Positions 1 to 8,838 of a stretch of 52,599 bases of DNA are shown here, in pieces; position 1 is the first letter of the stretch, and every line of letters starts with the position of its first letter. Below the pieces are notes generated by a model. That model was given only the letters and a program-made list of their open reading frames with translations, had not been told where the DNA came from and did no database searches. The DNA is from Isosphaeraceae bacterium. GTDB lineage: Bacteria > Planctomycetota > Planctomycetia > Isosphaerales > Isosphaeraceae. The DNA is taken from contig JARLIH010000220.1 of NCBI GenBank assembly GCA_031291845.1, positions 1 through 52,599 of the forward strand, given 5' to 3'. The position numbers and the translations under genes are program-made.

Positions 1-2
1 AC

Positions 3-143
3 AAGGTGCACGTCCACGACCTGCACGCCACGATCCTGCACCTGCTCGGGCTCGACCACAAGAAGCTGACTTACCGCTACGCCGGCCGCGACTTCCGCCT
101 GACGGACGTGCACGGCGAGCTCGTCCACGGCATCCTCGCCTGA
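3..143 (+). CDS. DUF1501 family protein, C-terminal fragment
   Basis: This is the last 46 codons of a gene that begins outside the window. The reading frame gives [16 protein letters not shown], then [16 protein letters not shown], ending in a TGA. This is the typical C-terminus of planctomycete DUF1501 proteins, which are distant sulfatase/alkaline phosphatase relatives that usually carry a Tat signal and sit beside a DUF1553 cytochrome-like gene. Their role is unknown. The His and Asp residues of [11 protein letters not shown] fit the metal-site end of that fold. The next gene starts 39 nt downstream on the same strand and may be co-transcribed. Confidence 0.85.
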   Translation, partial: KVHVHDLHATILHLLGLDHKKLTYRYAGRDFRLTDVHGELVHGILA

Positions 144-182
144 ATGCGTCCCCCGCCTTAACGCACCGAACGGAGCCTCCCC

Positions 183-2639
183 ATGACCGCGCCGACCCGA
201 CGTGAGTTCCTGGCCGCCGCAGGCGGCGCATTGGCCACCTCGTCGCTCGCCGGCCGCGAGCTGCGCGCCGCCGATGCCGAACGGCAGGACGCACGCGCGG
301 CCGTCCCACCACACCGACCGCTCACGGTCGAGGGCGTCCATGCCTACACCGATCGCGTGAGCGTCGCCGCGGGCGAGACGATTCGCTTCCACGTGAGCAG
401 CGCGCATCCGTACGAGCTCCAGGTCTGTCGCCTCGGCCTCGATGTGGACAGCCCGGCACGTGACGAGCTTGTGCATTCGTTCGGCCCATCGCCGGCCGCG
501 ACTCAGCCGATCCACCCTGGTTCGTACGTGGCGGTCGACAAGCCCCTCGACCCCCACGCGGCGTTGCCCGGACTCACCATTGAAGTTTGGGTCAGGCGCT
601 GGCGCACGATGGGGCGCCAGGCGATCGTCAGCCAGTTCGACGAGCCCGAGGCCTGCGGGTTCGCGCTCTTCGTGAACGAAGACGGCTCCCTGAGCTTCTA
701 CGTCGGCGACGGCGGCCGGTACGACGAGCGCAACGTGCTGACGACGCCTCCCGCGCAGCTCCACATGGAGGTGAACCCGCAAGGCCTGAAACACTTCCCG
801 GACAACACGCCCAGCTCCGTGACCTCCAACCAATGGCACCACGTCGTCGCACGGTTCGACGGCGCATCCCGCCAAATCTGGGTCGACGGCCGCGAGGTGG
901 CGCAGAATGCGTTCAGCGGCGTCTGCCGGCCCGGCGGCGCTCCGCTTCGGATCGGGGCGGCCGGACGCCAGGGGTTGGCCTCGGCCCTGCTCGATGCCGA
1001 CATCGCAATGCCAGCGCTCTATGGCAAGGCGCTGAGCCCCGCCGAGATCGAGGCTCGCTTTGCGGCCAAGGCGCTGTCGAAGCCGGCCGATCCCGCCTTG
1101 CTCGGGTGCTGGCCGCTTGACGAGGAACGGGGCGAGCGCGTGGCCGACTCGTCCCCGCACGGGCGTCACGGGCGAATCATCAACGGCGGCACGTGGATGA
1201 TCGGAGGCCCGGCGCTCCACGCGGACGTCCCGCGCTTCGGCCACTACGCCCCCAAGGACGACCCACAACGCGGTCACGCCCTGCGCCTGGCGTCCGACGA
1301 CCTCTATGATTGCCGCTGGAAGCCGTCGCACGAGTTTCGCGTCCCCGCGGACGCCCGGTCCGGGATCTACGTCGGCCGGATCCGCTTCCCGCTCGACGGC
1401 GCGGACCGCCTGTACCACGTGGTGTTCATCGTCAAGAAGGCAACGGCCCGTCCCAGGGCGCCGATCGCGTTCCTGTGCGCGACGAATAGCTGGAAGGCCT
1501 ATGCGGCAACCCCCTTCAGCCCGACCTGGAAGGGGATCAAGCAGTCGATCGGCAACAACGGCTTCGCCAACAGCCCGGGCGACCCGCCGGCATACTGCTT
1601 CTACCGGCCGCATCAGGCGGGGCAGGGGACCTATCAACTCGGGTTCCGGATGCCCTGGCCGGTCGTCGGTCCCTACACGACGGTCGGCCCCCCGGAATGG
1701 GACTACAGCCACCTGTGCCGGCAGGACCGGTTCACGCAGGTCTGGCTGGAAAGCCATGGTTATGACTATGACACCTTGAGCGACACCGACGTCCACGTCG
1801 ACCCGCACGTCCTCGACGGCTACAAGGTGCTCTACGTCGTCGGCCATAGCGAATACTGGTCGTTCGAGGCGATGGAATCGGTGCAGCGCTTTCTGGACGG
1901 AGGGGGCAACGTCATCCTCCTGTCGGGCAACACGGCGTTCTGGCGGGTCTCGTTCAACGACGACGCGAGCGTCATCGAATGCCGCAAAGGGGACGCCCCC
2001 GGGACGCAGGTCCGCGCTGATCGCCGGGGCGAGCTGTGGCACAGCCACGACGGCCGTCGCGGCGGAATGGCACGCGAGTGCGGCTTCCCCGCGTGGCGGC
2101 TGTTCGGTCTGGAATACGCGTCGCTGATGGGTGTCGGCGTGCCGGGCGTCGGCCCCTACAAGGTACGCAACCCCGACCATTTCCTCTTCAAGCGCCCCCA
2201 CGACCTGCAACTGCGCGCCGGCGACTCGCTCGCCGGCGCACCCGGACGAGCGCTGCCGCAACCGATCGGCCACGAGGGGGACGTCCGCGTCTCGACGCTG
2301 GCCAAGTTCCTCGTCGAACCGCTTCCCGAAGGGGCCACGCCCCCGACCGAAGATCCCGCCGGAATCACGCTGCTGGCCGACGGATTCGCGGACAGCCGCA
2401 AGCTCACCTTCGCCTGGGACTACCTTCAGCGCCCGGTCCCGCCCGCGAAGAACCCGCCGATCGACGTCGCGGCCGAGATGATCTACTGGGAACGCCCCGC
2501 GGGAGGACACGTCTTCCATGCCGGCTCGATCAACGCCGGCTCGACGCTCAGCCTCGACCCGAAGTGGACCGGTTTGATGCACAACGTCTTGAATCACTTC
2601 GGCGTCACGCGTGCAGAAGCCAACGCGCGCGAGAAATGA
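183..2639 (+). CDS. Tat-exported protein with LamG and N,N-dimethylformamidase-like domains
   Basis: An 818-residue protein whose C-terminal half matches the N,N-dimethylformamidase large-subunit-like domain; the natural substrate is unknown. Residues 5-30 form a twin-arginine signal (TRREFLAAAGG), so it probably acts outside the cytoplasm. Residues about 115-300 read as a LamG/concanavalin-like sandwich (LTIEVWVRRW, NQWHHVVARFDG, WVDGREV). Residues about 430-810 contain the DMFase-like block with CATNSWKAY, GHSEYWSFEAM and LLSGNTAFW. In the studied enzyme a mononuclear iron is held by two Tyr and one Glu, so the Tyr/Glu of GHSEYW are candidates (inference). The start is supported by GGAG 7 nt upstream of the ATG. 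An MFS transporter follows closely. Confidence 0.8.
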   Translation: MTAPTRREFLAAAGGALATSSLAGRELRAADAERQDARAAVPPHRPLTVEGVHAYTDRVSVAAGETIRFHVSSAHPYELQVCRLGLDVDSPARDELVHSFGPSPAATQPIHPGSYVAVDKPLDPHAALPGLTIEVWVRRWRTMGRQAIVSQFDEPEACGFALFVNEDGSLSFYVGDGGRYDERNVLTTPPAQLHMEVNPQGLKHFPDNTPSSVTSNQWHHVVARFDGASRQIWVDGREVAQNAFSGVCRPGGAPLRIGAAGRQGLASALLDADIAMPALYGKALSPAEIEARFAAKALSKPADPALLGCWPLDEERGERVADSSPHGRHGRIINGGTWMIGGPALHADVPRFGHYAPKDDPQRGHALRLASDDLYDCRWKPSHEFRVPADARSGIYVGRIRFPLDGADRLYHVVFIVKKATARPRAPIAFLCATNSWKAYAATPFSPTWKGIKQSIGNNGFANSPGDPPAYCFYRPHQAGQGTYQLGFRMPWPVVGPYTTVGPPEWDYSHLCRQDRFTQVWLESHGYDYDTLSDTDVHVDPHVLDGYKVLYVVGHSEYWSFEAMESVQRFLDGGGNVILLSGNTAFWRVSFNDDASVIECRKGDAPGTQVRADRRGELWHSHDGRRGGMARECGFPAWRLFGLEYASLMGVGVPGVGPYKVRNPDHFLFKRPHDLQLRAGDSLAGAPGRALPQPIGHEGDVRVSTLAKFLVEPLPEGATPPTEDPAGITLLADGFADSRKLTFAWDYLQRPVPPAKNPPIDVAAEMIYWERPAGGHVFHAGSINAGSTLSLDPKWTGLMHNVLNHFGVTRAEANAREK

Positions 2640-2691
2640 CGATGAAACGCGGCGTGGAATCACAACCTCCTCGACGGCTCCGGGGTCCAAT

Positions 2692-3963
2692 GTGCCCACT
2701 TCATCCAAGACGTCCGCCGGTTCGCGCAGGACGGTCCCCCTGGTGATGCTGGTGGTGGCCTGCGGCCACTTCAACCGGATCGGCATCTCGGTGGCCGGGA
2801 CCGAGCGGATCATTCCCGACTACGGGATCAGCCCCGAAAACATGGGCTTGATCTATTCGGCCTTCCTGCTGTCGTACACCCTGGCGATGCTCCCGGGCGG
2901 CTGGTTCATCGATCGCTTCGGTGCCCGCGCTGCGCTCTTGCTCCTGGGCTTCGGCTCGACGTTTTTCGTTGCCCTCACCGGCGGCATGGGGCTGATCACG
3001 CACCAGGCTTCGACGCTCTGGCTCGGCCTCTTCGTGGTGCGTGCGTTACTCGGTTTGGTCAACGCTCCGCTCCACCCCGCGGCCGCGCGGACCGTCCACG
3101 ACTGCGTGCCCGCGCAGTCGCGGGCCTTGGCGAACGGGCTCGTCACGTTCTCCGCATGCGTCGGCATCGCCGCCACGTTCTACCTGATGGGTGCGCTCAT
3201 CGACTTCTTCCCCTGGCCGGCCGCGTTCCTGATCTCCGCCGGCATGACCCTGGCCGTCTCCCTCGCATGGCTGGCGGGCATGCGTCCGCGTCGAGAATCA
3301 CCGGACGTCGACCCGCAGCCGCACGAGGCAACGTTCCCGCCGCTCGCCCTTTCGCGCGTGCTCCGTAGCCGGGGAGTCATTTGTATCACCCTGAGCTACA
3401 CGGCCCTGAACTACTTTCAGTACCTGTTCTTCTACTGGGTCGCGTACTACTTCGAGACGATCCAGAAGCAAGACCGCGGAGTCGCGCGCGGGTACTCCGC
3501 GATGATCACGCTCGCGATGGGCGTGGGAATGGTCACGGGCGGCTGGCTCACGGACCGCGTCCCGACGTCCCTCTCACCCCGCACGCGCCGTGCTTTGGTG
3601 CCCGCGCTCGGGATGATCGCGAGCGGCCTGGTGTTCGAGCTGGGCCTGATCACGCACGACATGCGCCTGACGCTCGGGGCATTCGCGATCGCCGCAGCGC
3701 TCATCGGCGCGTGCGAAGGGGCGTTCTGGACCACCGTCGTCGAGCTCGGCGGACGGTTCGGAGGCACGGCCGCGGGCCTGATGAACATGGGCGGCAACGC
3801 GGGCGGCACGCTGTCTCCCTACCTGACCCCGCTCCTGGGCACCCTGTTTGCCAGCTCGTACGGCCCCGACCTGGGTTGGCGCCTGAGCCTCGCGATTGCC
3901 GGGGCCGTCGCCGTCGCCGGTGCGGGCTTGTGGGTTGGAATCGACCCTTCGCGGAGCGACTGA
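2692..3963 (+). CDS. MFS transporter (ACS/OPA-like organic anion type)
   Basis: A 12-TM major facilitator protein, probably in the inner membrane. The N-terminal half shows the family loop motif GGWFIDRFGARAALL (GxxxDRxGxR type) after TM2, and the second half repeats it as GGWLTDRVPTSL. The frame is open from 2611, which would overlap the upstream gene by 29 nt, but those residues are Ser/Thr/Arg-rich and look untranslated. The in-frame GTG at 2692, just before the first membrane segment (VPLVMLVVACGHFNR), is preferred and gives 423 residues, the normal family length. The closest general type is the ACS family of sugar-acid/organic-anion symporters. Because it follows the DMFase-like gene, it may import a product of that enzyme (inference). 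Confidence 0.85.
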   Translation: MPTSSKTSAGSRRTVPLVMLVVACGHFNRIGISVAGTERIIPDYGISPENMGLIYSAFLLSYTLAMLPGGWFIDRFGARAALLLLGFGSTFFVALTGGMGLITHQASTLWLGLFVVRALLGLVNAPLHPAAARTVHDCVPAQSRALANGLVTFSACVGIAATFYLMGALIDFFPWPAAFLISAGMTLAVSLAWLAGMRPRRESPDVDPQPHEATFPPLALSRVLRSRGVICITLSYTALNYFQYLFFYWVAYYFETIQKQDRGVARGYSAMITLAMGVGMVTGGWLTDRVPTSLSPRTRRALVPALGMIASGLVFELGLITHDMRLTLGAFAIAAALIGACEGAFWTTVVELGGRFGGTAAGLMNMGGNAGGTLSPYLTPLLGTLFASSYGPDLGWRLSLAIAGAVAVAGAGLWVGIDPSRSD

Positions 3964-3995
3964 ACCGTCGCGTTCGACGCGAGGCCCGCATTCGT

Positions 3996-4106
3996 GTAGG
4001 GGCGGGTTTCAAACCCGCCCTTCCTCTTCTTTTGGCCCATTCCGCGTCGCACGCGGCAAGAACGTTGAAATCGGTTTTGCCGGGCGGGTTTGAAACCCGC
4101 CCCTAC
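3996..4106. repeat. Perfect 25-bp inverted repeat, each arm itself palindromic
   Basis: Positions 3996-4020 and 4082-4106 are exact reverse complements. Each arm contains the internal palindrome GCGGGTTT-C-AAACCCGC and carries GTAGGGG at its outer edge. The pair fills the gap between the MFS gene (+) and the amidohydrolase gene (-), which converge here. It could act as a bidirectional terminator, but the nested structure and the shared border with other repeats in this window point to a REP-like mobile palindrome. Confidence 0.85.
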
Positions 4107-4186
4107 CGGACTGCGGCTTCGCCGCATTCTGAATTCCGCTGCAAAATATCGGTCAGGGAGCCGCGCGGACCTTGCGTGAAAATCGC

Positions 4187-7100
4187 TCAACGGGCCTCGT
4201 AAACGGTCTCGCCATCCACGACGGTCGCCAGCACCTTGGTCTTCAACACGTCCAGAGGCGAAGATTTGAACAGATCTCGGTCAACGATTGTCAAGTCCGC
4301 GCGTAGTCCCGCTTTCAAGACCCCGAGCCGCTCCTCGGCGAACGCTGCGTATGCCGCGCCCGCGGTGAAGCCGCGCAACGTCTCCTCCAGGGTCATCCGC
4401 TGATCCGGGTGCCAGCCGCCGGGGGGCTCCCCCTTTTCGTCCTGGCGCGTGAGTGCGGCGTAGATGCCGTAGAACGGGTTAACGATCTCGACCGGGAAGT
4501 CGCTGCCGAAAGCCAGCGGCACCTTGGCGTCGAGAAACCAGCGCCACGCGTACGCCCCTTCCACGCGGCCGGGGCCAAGGCGGGCATCGGCCCAGCGCAT
4601 GTCGTCGCTGGCGTGCGACGGCTGCATCGAGGCGATCAGCCCCAGCGCGGCGAAGCGGGATACGTCCTCCTTCCGCACGACCTGCGCGTGCTCGATCCGC
4701 AGGCGCGGGTCCTTCTTCTCGGGGACGGCCCGGAGCGCGGCCGCGTAGGCGTCCAGCACCAGCGCGTTGCCGCGGTCGCCAATCGCGTGCGTGGCGATCT
4801 GCCAGCCGTGCTTGAGGGCCTCGACGGTCGTCGCCTCGAGCGTCTTGGGGTCGGTCAGGAGCAGCCCCTTGTTGCCGGAGTCGTCGCTGTAGGGCTCGAA
4901 CAGCAAGCCCCCGCGCGAGCCCATCGCGCCGTCGATGAAGATCTTGATGGCTCGGTACTCGAACCGGGCGCCGGGCTTCGCCGGGAGCGGCGGGTGACTG
5001 GCGAAGGCGACCTCGCCCCCCTTGGCCGGTTTGGCCATGCCGTAGACGCGTAGCTTGAGGCGGCCCGCGTGGTCGAGCGCGCGGTACGCCTCGGCCTCAT
5101 AGGGGGCGATACCGGCGTCGTGGATGGCCGTCAGGCCCCAGCGGAATACCTCGTTCTGCCCGGTCAAGATCTGTCGCTCCAGCTCGGCCAGCGTCGGCCG
5201 CGGAAGCCAGCGCGACACGAGGACCATCGCGCCGTCGATAAAGACGCCGGTCGGCCGGCCGTCCGAATCGCGGAGGATCTGACCGTCCACAGGCGGTCGG
5301 GTGTCGGAGTTGATTTTCGCCCGGCGCAGCGCTTCCGCGTTCGCCCATCCCGCGTGGCCATCGATACGGGTGAGCCAGACCGGCCGGTCGGGCGCTGCGG
5401 CGTCGAGCGCGGCCGAGGTCGGGAACGCTCCCCCCGGCCAGAGGCTCTGGTCCCAGTTCTGGCCCAGGATCCAGGAATCGCCCGGGTGCGCCTTGGACCA
5501 GTCCTTGACCCGTAGCGCGACTTCATCGACGGACTTGATACCCCGGAGATCGATCTGCTCCTTCTCCTCGCCGAGGCTGATTAAGTGTGCATGTGCGTCG
5601 ATGAGACCGGGTAGAACAAACGCGGCCGGGTTCGACAGCACGCGCGTCAGCGGCCCCTGGAAGTGTGCGACGTCGTCCTCCGATCCGACCGCCACGATGG
5701 CGCCGCTTCGCGCCGCGAGCGCTTCGGCCCACGGATGTTCCGGGTCCCCCGTCCAGATCCGGCCGGCCTTGACGACCAGGTCGGCCGGCCCATCCGTCGC
5801 CGGGCGGAGCGCGCGGCCCGGGAGCTTCTTGACGGGCTTCCCCTCGTCGATCACGGCAACGCCGTTGACGAAGAGCCACTTGACACCGGGCGCGTACTGG
5901 GTCGGGTGATCGAACGTCGCGGCGTCACGGAACGTGGCGGGGTCGAACACGACGACGTCCGCGCACGCGCCAGGGCGGATCACGCCGCGGTCCGGGAGAC
6001 GGAGGACGGCGGCGGGCAGCCCGGTCGCCGATCGAATCGCCTGCTCGAGCGTGATGGTCTTCTCATCGAGCGCGTAGCGAACCTTGCGCGGAAAAGTGCC
6101 GTAGGCGCGAGGGTGGGGCTGGTCGCCGCTGTTCGGAACGTGAGCCGAGCCGTCGGAGGCCGTCGCGACGAAGTCGTGGGCCATGATCGCGCGCACGTCC
6201 GCCTCGCTCATACCGAAGCTGACCGCCTGCGCTCCGCCGTGCCGCTGGATGTCGAGCACGACCTCGAGCGGCGTGCTCGCCTCCTCGCGCGCAATCGTTG
6301 TCAGACTGCGGCCGACGCGGCTGGCCTGGTGGGCGTAACGGGCGATCCGGATCGAGGCCCCTTGCTCGCGCTCGTCGAGCGCCTGCTGGGTTTCCTCGCG
6401 AAGTTTTTTCCCAAGCACGGGGTCGGCCGCGATGCGGGTGAATTCCTGGGTCCCGTCGCGAATCGCCCAGTCGGGCAGGACCATGGCGGCGAGGCTGGTG
6501 CTCGACGCGACGTACGGGTATTGGTCGGCCGTGACGGCCTGACCCGCCTTGCGGGCATCGGCAATCCGCTCGCAGGCCGAGCGCGCGAGGCCCCAGTTCG
6601 CCTTGCCGTTGGCCTTGAGATGCGAGACGTGCACCGGCAGCCCCGCCTCGCGGCCGATCATGAGGGCCTCGTCGATCGAGGCGAGCAACCCCGCCCCCTC
6701 GTCGCGGATGTGGCTCGCGTAGAACCCGCCATGGCGGGCGACGACCTTGGACAGGGCGACCAGCTCGGCGACGTCGGCGTAGCGGCTCGGCACGTAGATG
6801 AGGCCCGTCGAAAGACCCCAGGCCCCGTCGCGCATCCCGCGTTCGACGCGCTCGACCATCGTCTCGAGCTCACGCGTCGTCGGCCTCCGGTCGCCGTTGC
6901 CCATCACCGATGCCCGAAGCGCCCCGTGCGGGATCAGGTGGATGACGTTCGTCCCCGCCCCTTGCTTGTCGACCGCAGCCAGGAAGTCGCCGACGGCGGC
7001 GGCCCCGCCGCCGCAGTTGCCGGTGACGACCGTCGTGACCCCCTGCGTCTGGTAGTTGGTGTTCGACCGCTTCTTCGCCTGCAGGATCCCCTCATCCGAG

Positions 7101-7372
7101 TGCGAGTGCAGGTCGATGAACCCCGGGGCGACGATCAGGGAAGAGGCGTCGATGACCTTGGCGCGAGGGTCGACCGGAAACGTCCCGACCGCGACGATCC
7201 GGTCGCCCCGCAGGGCGACGTCGGCCTGCCGCCGCGCCGCGCCGGTGCCGTCGATGACCGTGCCCCCTTTGAGGAGGACGTCCGCGACGACCGGCGGCTC
7301 CGCAGCGCGGAGTGCCGTTCCTCCGAGCACGGAGAGCCAGGCCAGCAGCATTGCAGTCGATCGCTTGCGCAC
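4187..7372 (-). CDS. Exported bifunctional amidohydrolase: D-aminoacylase-like plus YtcJ-like
   Basis: A 1061-residue fusion of two complete amidohydrolase-superfamily enzymes behind one signal peptide (residues 1-23). Residues about 28-515 match N-acyl-D-amino-acid deacylases. Visible features are HxH at 89/91, the metal-bridging Cys at about 120 (VTGNCGGG), His at about 221 and 251, and the catalytic-type Asp at about 407 (ATASDGS). Residues about 528-1061 match YtcJ-like amidohydrolases, with a new beta-sandwich start (DLVVKAGRIWTG), HAH at 594-596, KIFIDGAMGSRGG, ATHAIGDRGN and FGSDFPVE. Normally these are separate proteins of about 500 residues. The GTG start has GAAGGA 8 nt upstream. 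Likely role: sequential deacylation or deamidation of D-amino-acid or peptide derivatives in the periplasm (inference). Confidence 0.9.
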   Translation of the reverse strand: MRKRSTAMLLAWLSVLGGTALRAAEPPVVADVLLKGGTVIDGTGAARRQADVALRGDRIVAVGTFPVDPRAKVIDASSLIVAPGFIDLHSHSDEGILQAKKRSNTNYQTQGVTTVVTGNCGGGAAAVGDFLAAVDKQGAGTNVIHLIPHGALRASVMGNGDRRPTTRELETMVERVERGMRDGAWGLSTGLIYVPSRYADVAELVALSKVVARHGGFYASHIRDEGAGLLASIDEALMIGREAGLPVHVSHLKANGKANWGLARSACERIADARKAGQAVTADQYPYVASSTSLAAMVLPDWAIRDGTQEFTRIAADPVLGKKLREETQQALDEREQGASIRIARYAHQASRVGRSLTTIAREEASTPLEVVLDIQRHGGAQAVSFGMSEADVRAIMAHDFVATASDGSAHVPNSGDQPHPRAYGTFPRKVRYALDEKTITLEQAIRSATGLPAAVLRLPDRGVIRPGACADVVVFDPATFRDAATFDHPTQYAPGVKWLFVNGVAVIDEGKPVKKLPGRALRPATDGPADLVVKAGRIWTGDPEHPWAEALAARSGAIVAVGSEDDVAHFQGPLTRVLSNPAAFVLPGLIDAHAHLISLGEEKEQIDLRGIKSVDEVALRVKDWSKAHPGDSWILGQNWDQSLWPGGAFPTSAALDAAAPDRPVWLTRIDGHAGWANAEALRRAKINSDTRPPVDGQILRDSDGRPTGVFIDGAMVLVSRWLPRPTLAELERQILTGQNEVFRWGLTAIHDAGIAPYEAEAYRALDHAGRLKLRVYGMAKPAKGGEVAFASHPPLPAKPGARFEYRAIKIFIDGAMGSRGGLLFEPYSDDSGNKGLLLTDPKTLEATTVEALKHGWQIATHAIGDRGNALVLDAYAAALRAVPEKKDPRLRIEHAQVVRKEDVSRFAALGLIASMQPSHASDDMRWADARLGPGRVEGAYAWRWFLDAKVPLAFGSDFPVEIVNPFYGIYAALTRQDEKGEPPGGWHPDQRMTLEETLRGFTAGAAYAAFAEERLGVLKAGLRADLTIVDRDLFKSSPLDVLKTKVLATVVDGETVYEAR

Positions 7373-7404
7373 GTCGTCAATCCTTCATAGGTGCCAAGGC
7401 GCCG

Positions 7405-8172
7405 TCACGCGGGCGCGTCGTCCAGAGGGCCGTAACGTTCCCGAAGGCGCCGGTGCGAGGCCGGGTACGCCAGGAGCTCAAAACCGTTGCGCCAGTGCCA
7501 GAGCATGCTCGACTCGTTGCCGAGCAGGAACGTGCTCGCGAGCTGTTCGTAGCCGAGTCCCACGAGCGCGTTCGCCGAGGCGGCGAGGAGGCCCGTCCCC
7601 ACGCCGTAACCCGCGTAGATATGATGCGTAAAGATCCATGTCAAATGGGGACGTCCCATCCTGCGTTCGAGCCAGTCCGGCGGCGGCGGCTCCCGCCAGC
7701 GCAGCTCGTGAAAGTCGGTCAGGTCGACCTCGGGCATGTTCGTCACGAGGATGGCGCCGATGATGGGGTCTTCCCCCTCCATCTCGGCGACAAAGCAAGC
7801 CGGCGCAATGACCGGCCCATCGCCGCCGTCGCGCGTCTGGTCGAGGCAGTGGTGCGCCGCCTTGAGCGCATCCGTTTCATCCAGGCTCGCGAACGGCTGC
7901 ACCCGGCTGAACGCCGAGGCGAAAAGCCGGGGAAGCTGGTCCCAATCCGCGTCTTGCAGCGCGCGCACGCGGACCGGCTCGCTATCGACTCGAAGCGGCG
8001 TGAGCTCGACCGCGGGCCCGAGCTCCAACATCGCGTGGTACTGCTTCGGCCGGGGGCTGATCCAGGTCTCGCCGTCTCCGTATTCATACTTATATGACGC
8101 GTTCCGGGGAAGCCGGCGGAACTGGTCGAAGGTGAGCGGCAGCTTGATCATCGAGAACCAACGGTCGATCAT
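7405..8172 (-). CDS. GNAT-family N-acetyltransferase with Uma2-like N-terminal motif
   Basis: 255 residues. The C-terminal part has a GNAT fold: LTWIFTHHIYAGYGVGTGLLAASANAL fits the acetyl-CoA pyrophosphate-binding motif (Q/RxxGxG/A) and is followed by FLLGNESSMLWHWRNGFE, the usual motif-B end. An acceptor substrate cannot be named. The first 40 residues (LPRNASYKYEYGDGETWISP) resemble the head of Uma2 proteins (YKYELIDGEVVxMSP type), which is notable because a Uma2 gene lies 15 nt upstream on the same strand. An alternative start is the ATG at 8151. The gene is probably co-transcribed with the two Uma2 genes. Confidence 0.75.
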   Translation of the reverse strand: MIDRWFSMIKLPLTFDQFRRLPRNASYKYEYGDGETWISPRPKQYHAMLELGPAVELTPLRVDSEPVRVRALQDADWDQLPRLFASAFSRVQPFASLDETDALKAAHHCLDQTRDGGDGPVIAPACFVAEMEGEDPIIGAILVTNMPEVDLTDFHELRWREPPPPDWLERRMGRPHLTWIFTHHIYAGYGVGTGLLAASANALVGLGYEQLASTFLLGNESSMLWHWRNGFELLAYPASHRRLRERYGPLDDAPA

Positions 8173-8187
8173 GGCCGCGCCCTTGGG

Positions 8188-8802
8188 TCAGGAAAGAAGG
8201 TTCTTCACCGCGAGCCGCGCGACCTCTTGCCCCGCGATCACGACCGGCAGTTCGTCGCCCGGCCCGTAGAAGACACACGATCGATACCCGGGCGCTTCTG
8301 CCGGCCCCGAAGGGTCACTGTAGACCTCGAATCGGCCAGCCACGAGATTGGCGAGCCAGTAGATCGGGATCTCGTCGTGCGCGTAAGCCCGTTGCTTTAC
8401 GTCGCGGTCCCGGCTTAGGGAGGCGTCTGCGACTTCAACAACCAGTGCCACGTCCGCAGGTCCGGCCAAACGCGCGACGTAGTCCTCCACCGTGCCGCGC
8501 AAGACCGCGCAGTCTGGTTCGGGGACGCTGTCGGTCAGACGAATCGGGTCCTCCTTTGCCACGAACCAGCCACTGGGTACCGCACTCGCGAGCGATGCGA
8601 AGATCCGCCTTGTCACGACAACATGGGGAGGATTTTTGCCCATCTTCGTAACAACTAAGCCCTCGAGCAGTTCGACTCGGTCATCTTTGGTCACGAGTCC
8701 GAGGCGGACCATTTCCAAATAGCGTTCCACGTCGAACCGGAAGAGACCACCGTTAGGCACGGGGCGGTCGAGAGCAATGTCGACATGAGTAGCGAGTGTC
8801 AT
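8188..8802 (-). CDS. Uma2 family protein (DUF820, PD-(D/E)XK fold)
   Basis: 204 residues with the full Uma2 layout: an N-terminal segment RYLEMVRLGLVTKDDRVELL followed by EGLVVTKMGKNPPH, then the acidic motif EPDCAVLRG, the central VALVVEVADASLSRDRDVK, and the closing YAHDEIPIYWLANL. These match the conserved Asp, Glu and Lys of the PD-(D/E)XK nuclease-like core. The biological role of Uma2 proteins is not established, although they are strongly expanded in planctomycetes and cyanobacteria. Only 36 nt separate it from a second Uma2 gene upstream and 15 nt from the GNAT gene downstream, so the three form a likely operon. A GGGGGA tract precedes the ATG. Confidence 0.88.
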   Translation of the reverse strand: MTLATHVDIALDRPVPNGGLFRFDVERYLEMVRLGLVTKDDRVELLEGLVVTKMGKNPPHVVVTRRIFASLASAVPSGWFVAKEDPIRLTDSVPEPDCAVLRGTVEDYVARLAGPADVALVVEVADASLSRDRDVKQRAYAHDEIPIYWLANLVAGRFEVYSDPSGPAEAPGYRSCVFYGPGDELPVVIAGQEVARLAVKNLLS

Positions 8803-8838
8803 GAGTCCCCCGGCGTGTCAATCAAGAGTCAGCCCGCC

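Noticed and set aside
5663..7390. A 575-residue open frame on the + strand opposite the amidohydrolase
   Set aside because: Antisense shadow in GC-rich DNA; Arg/Val/Asp-rich translation with no motifs, while the minus strand encodes a well-supported enzyme. The same applies to other long antisense frames at 9114-10523, 13587-15470, 27919-29214, 33017-34048 and 40714-42189.
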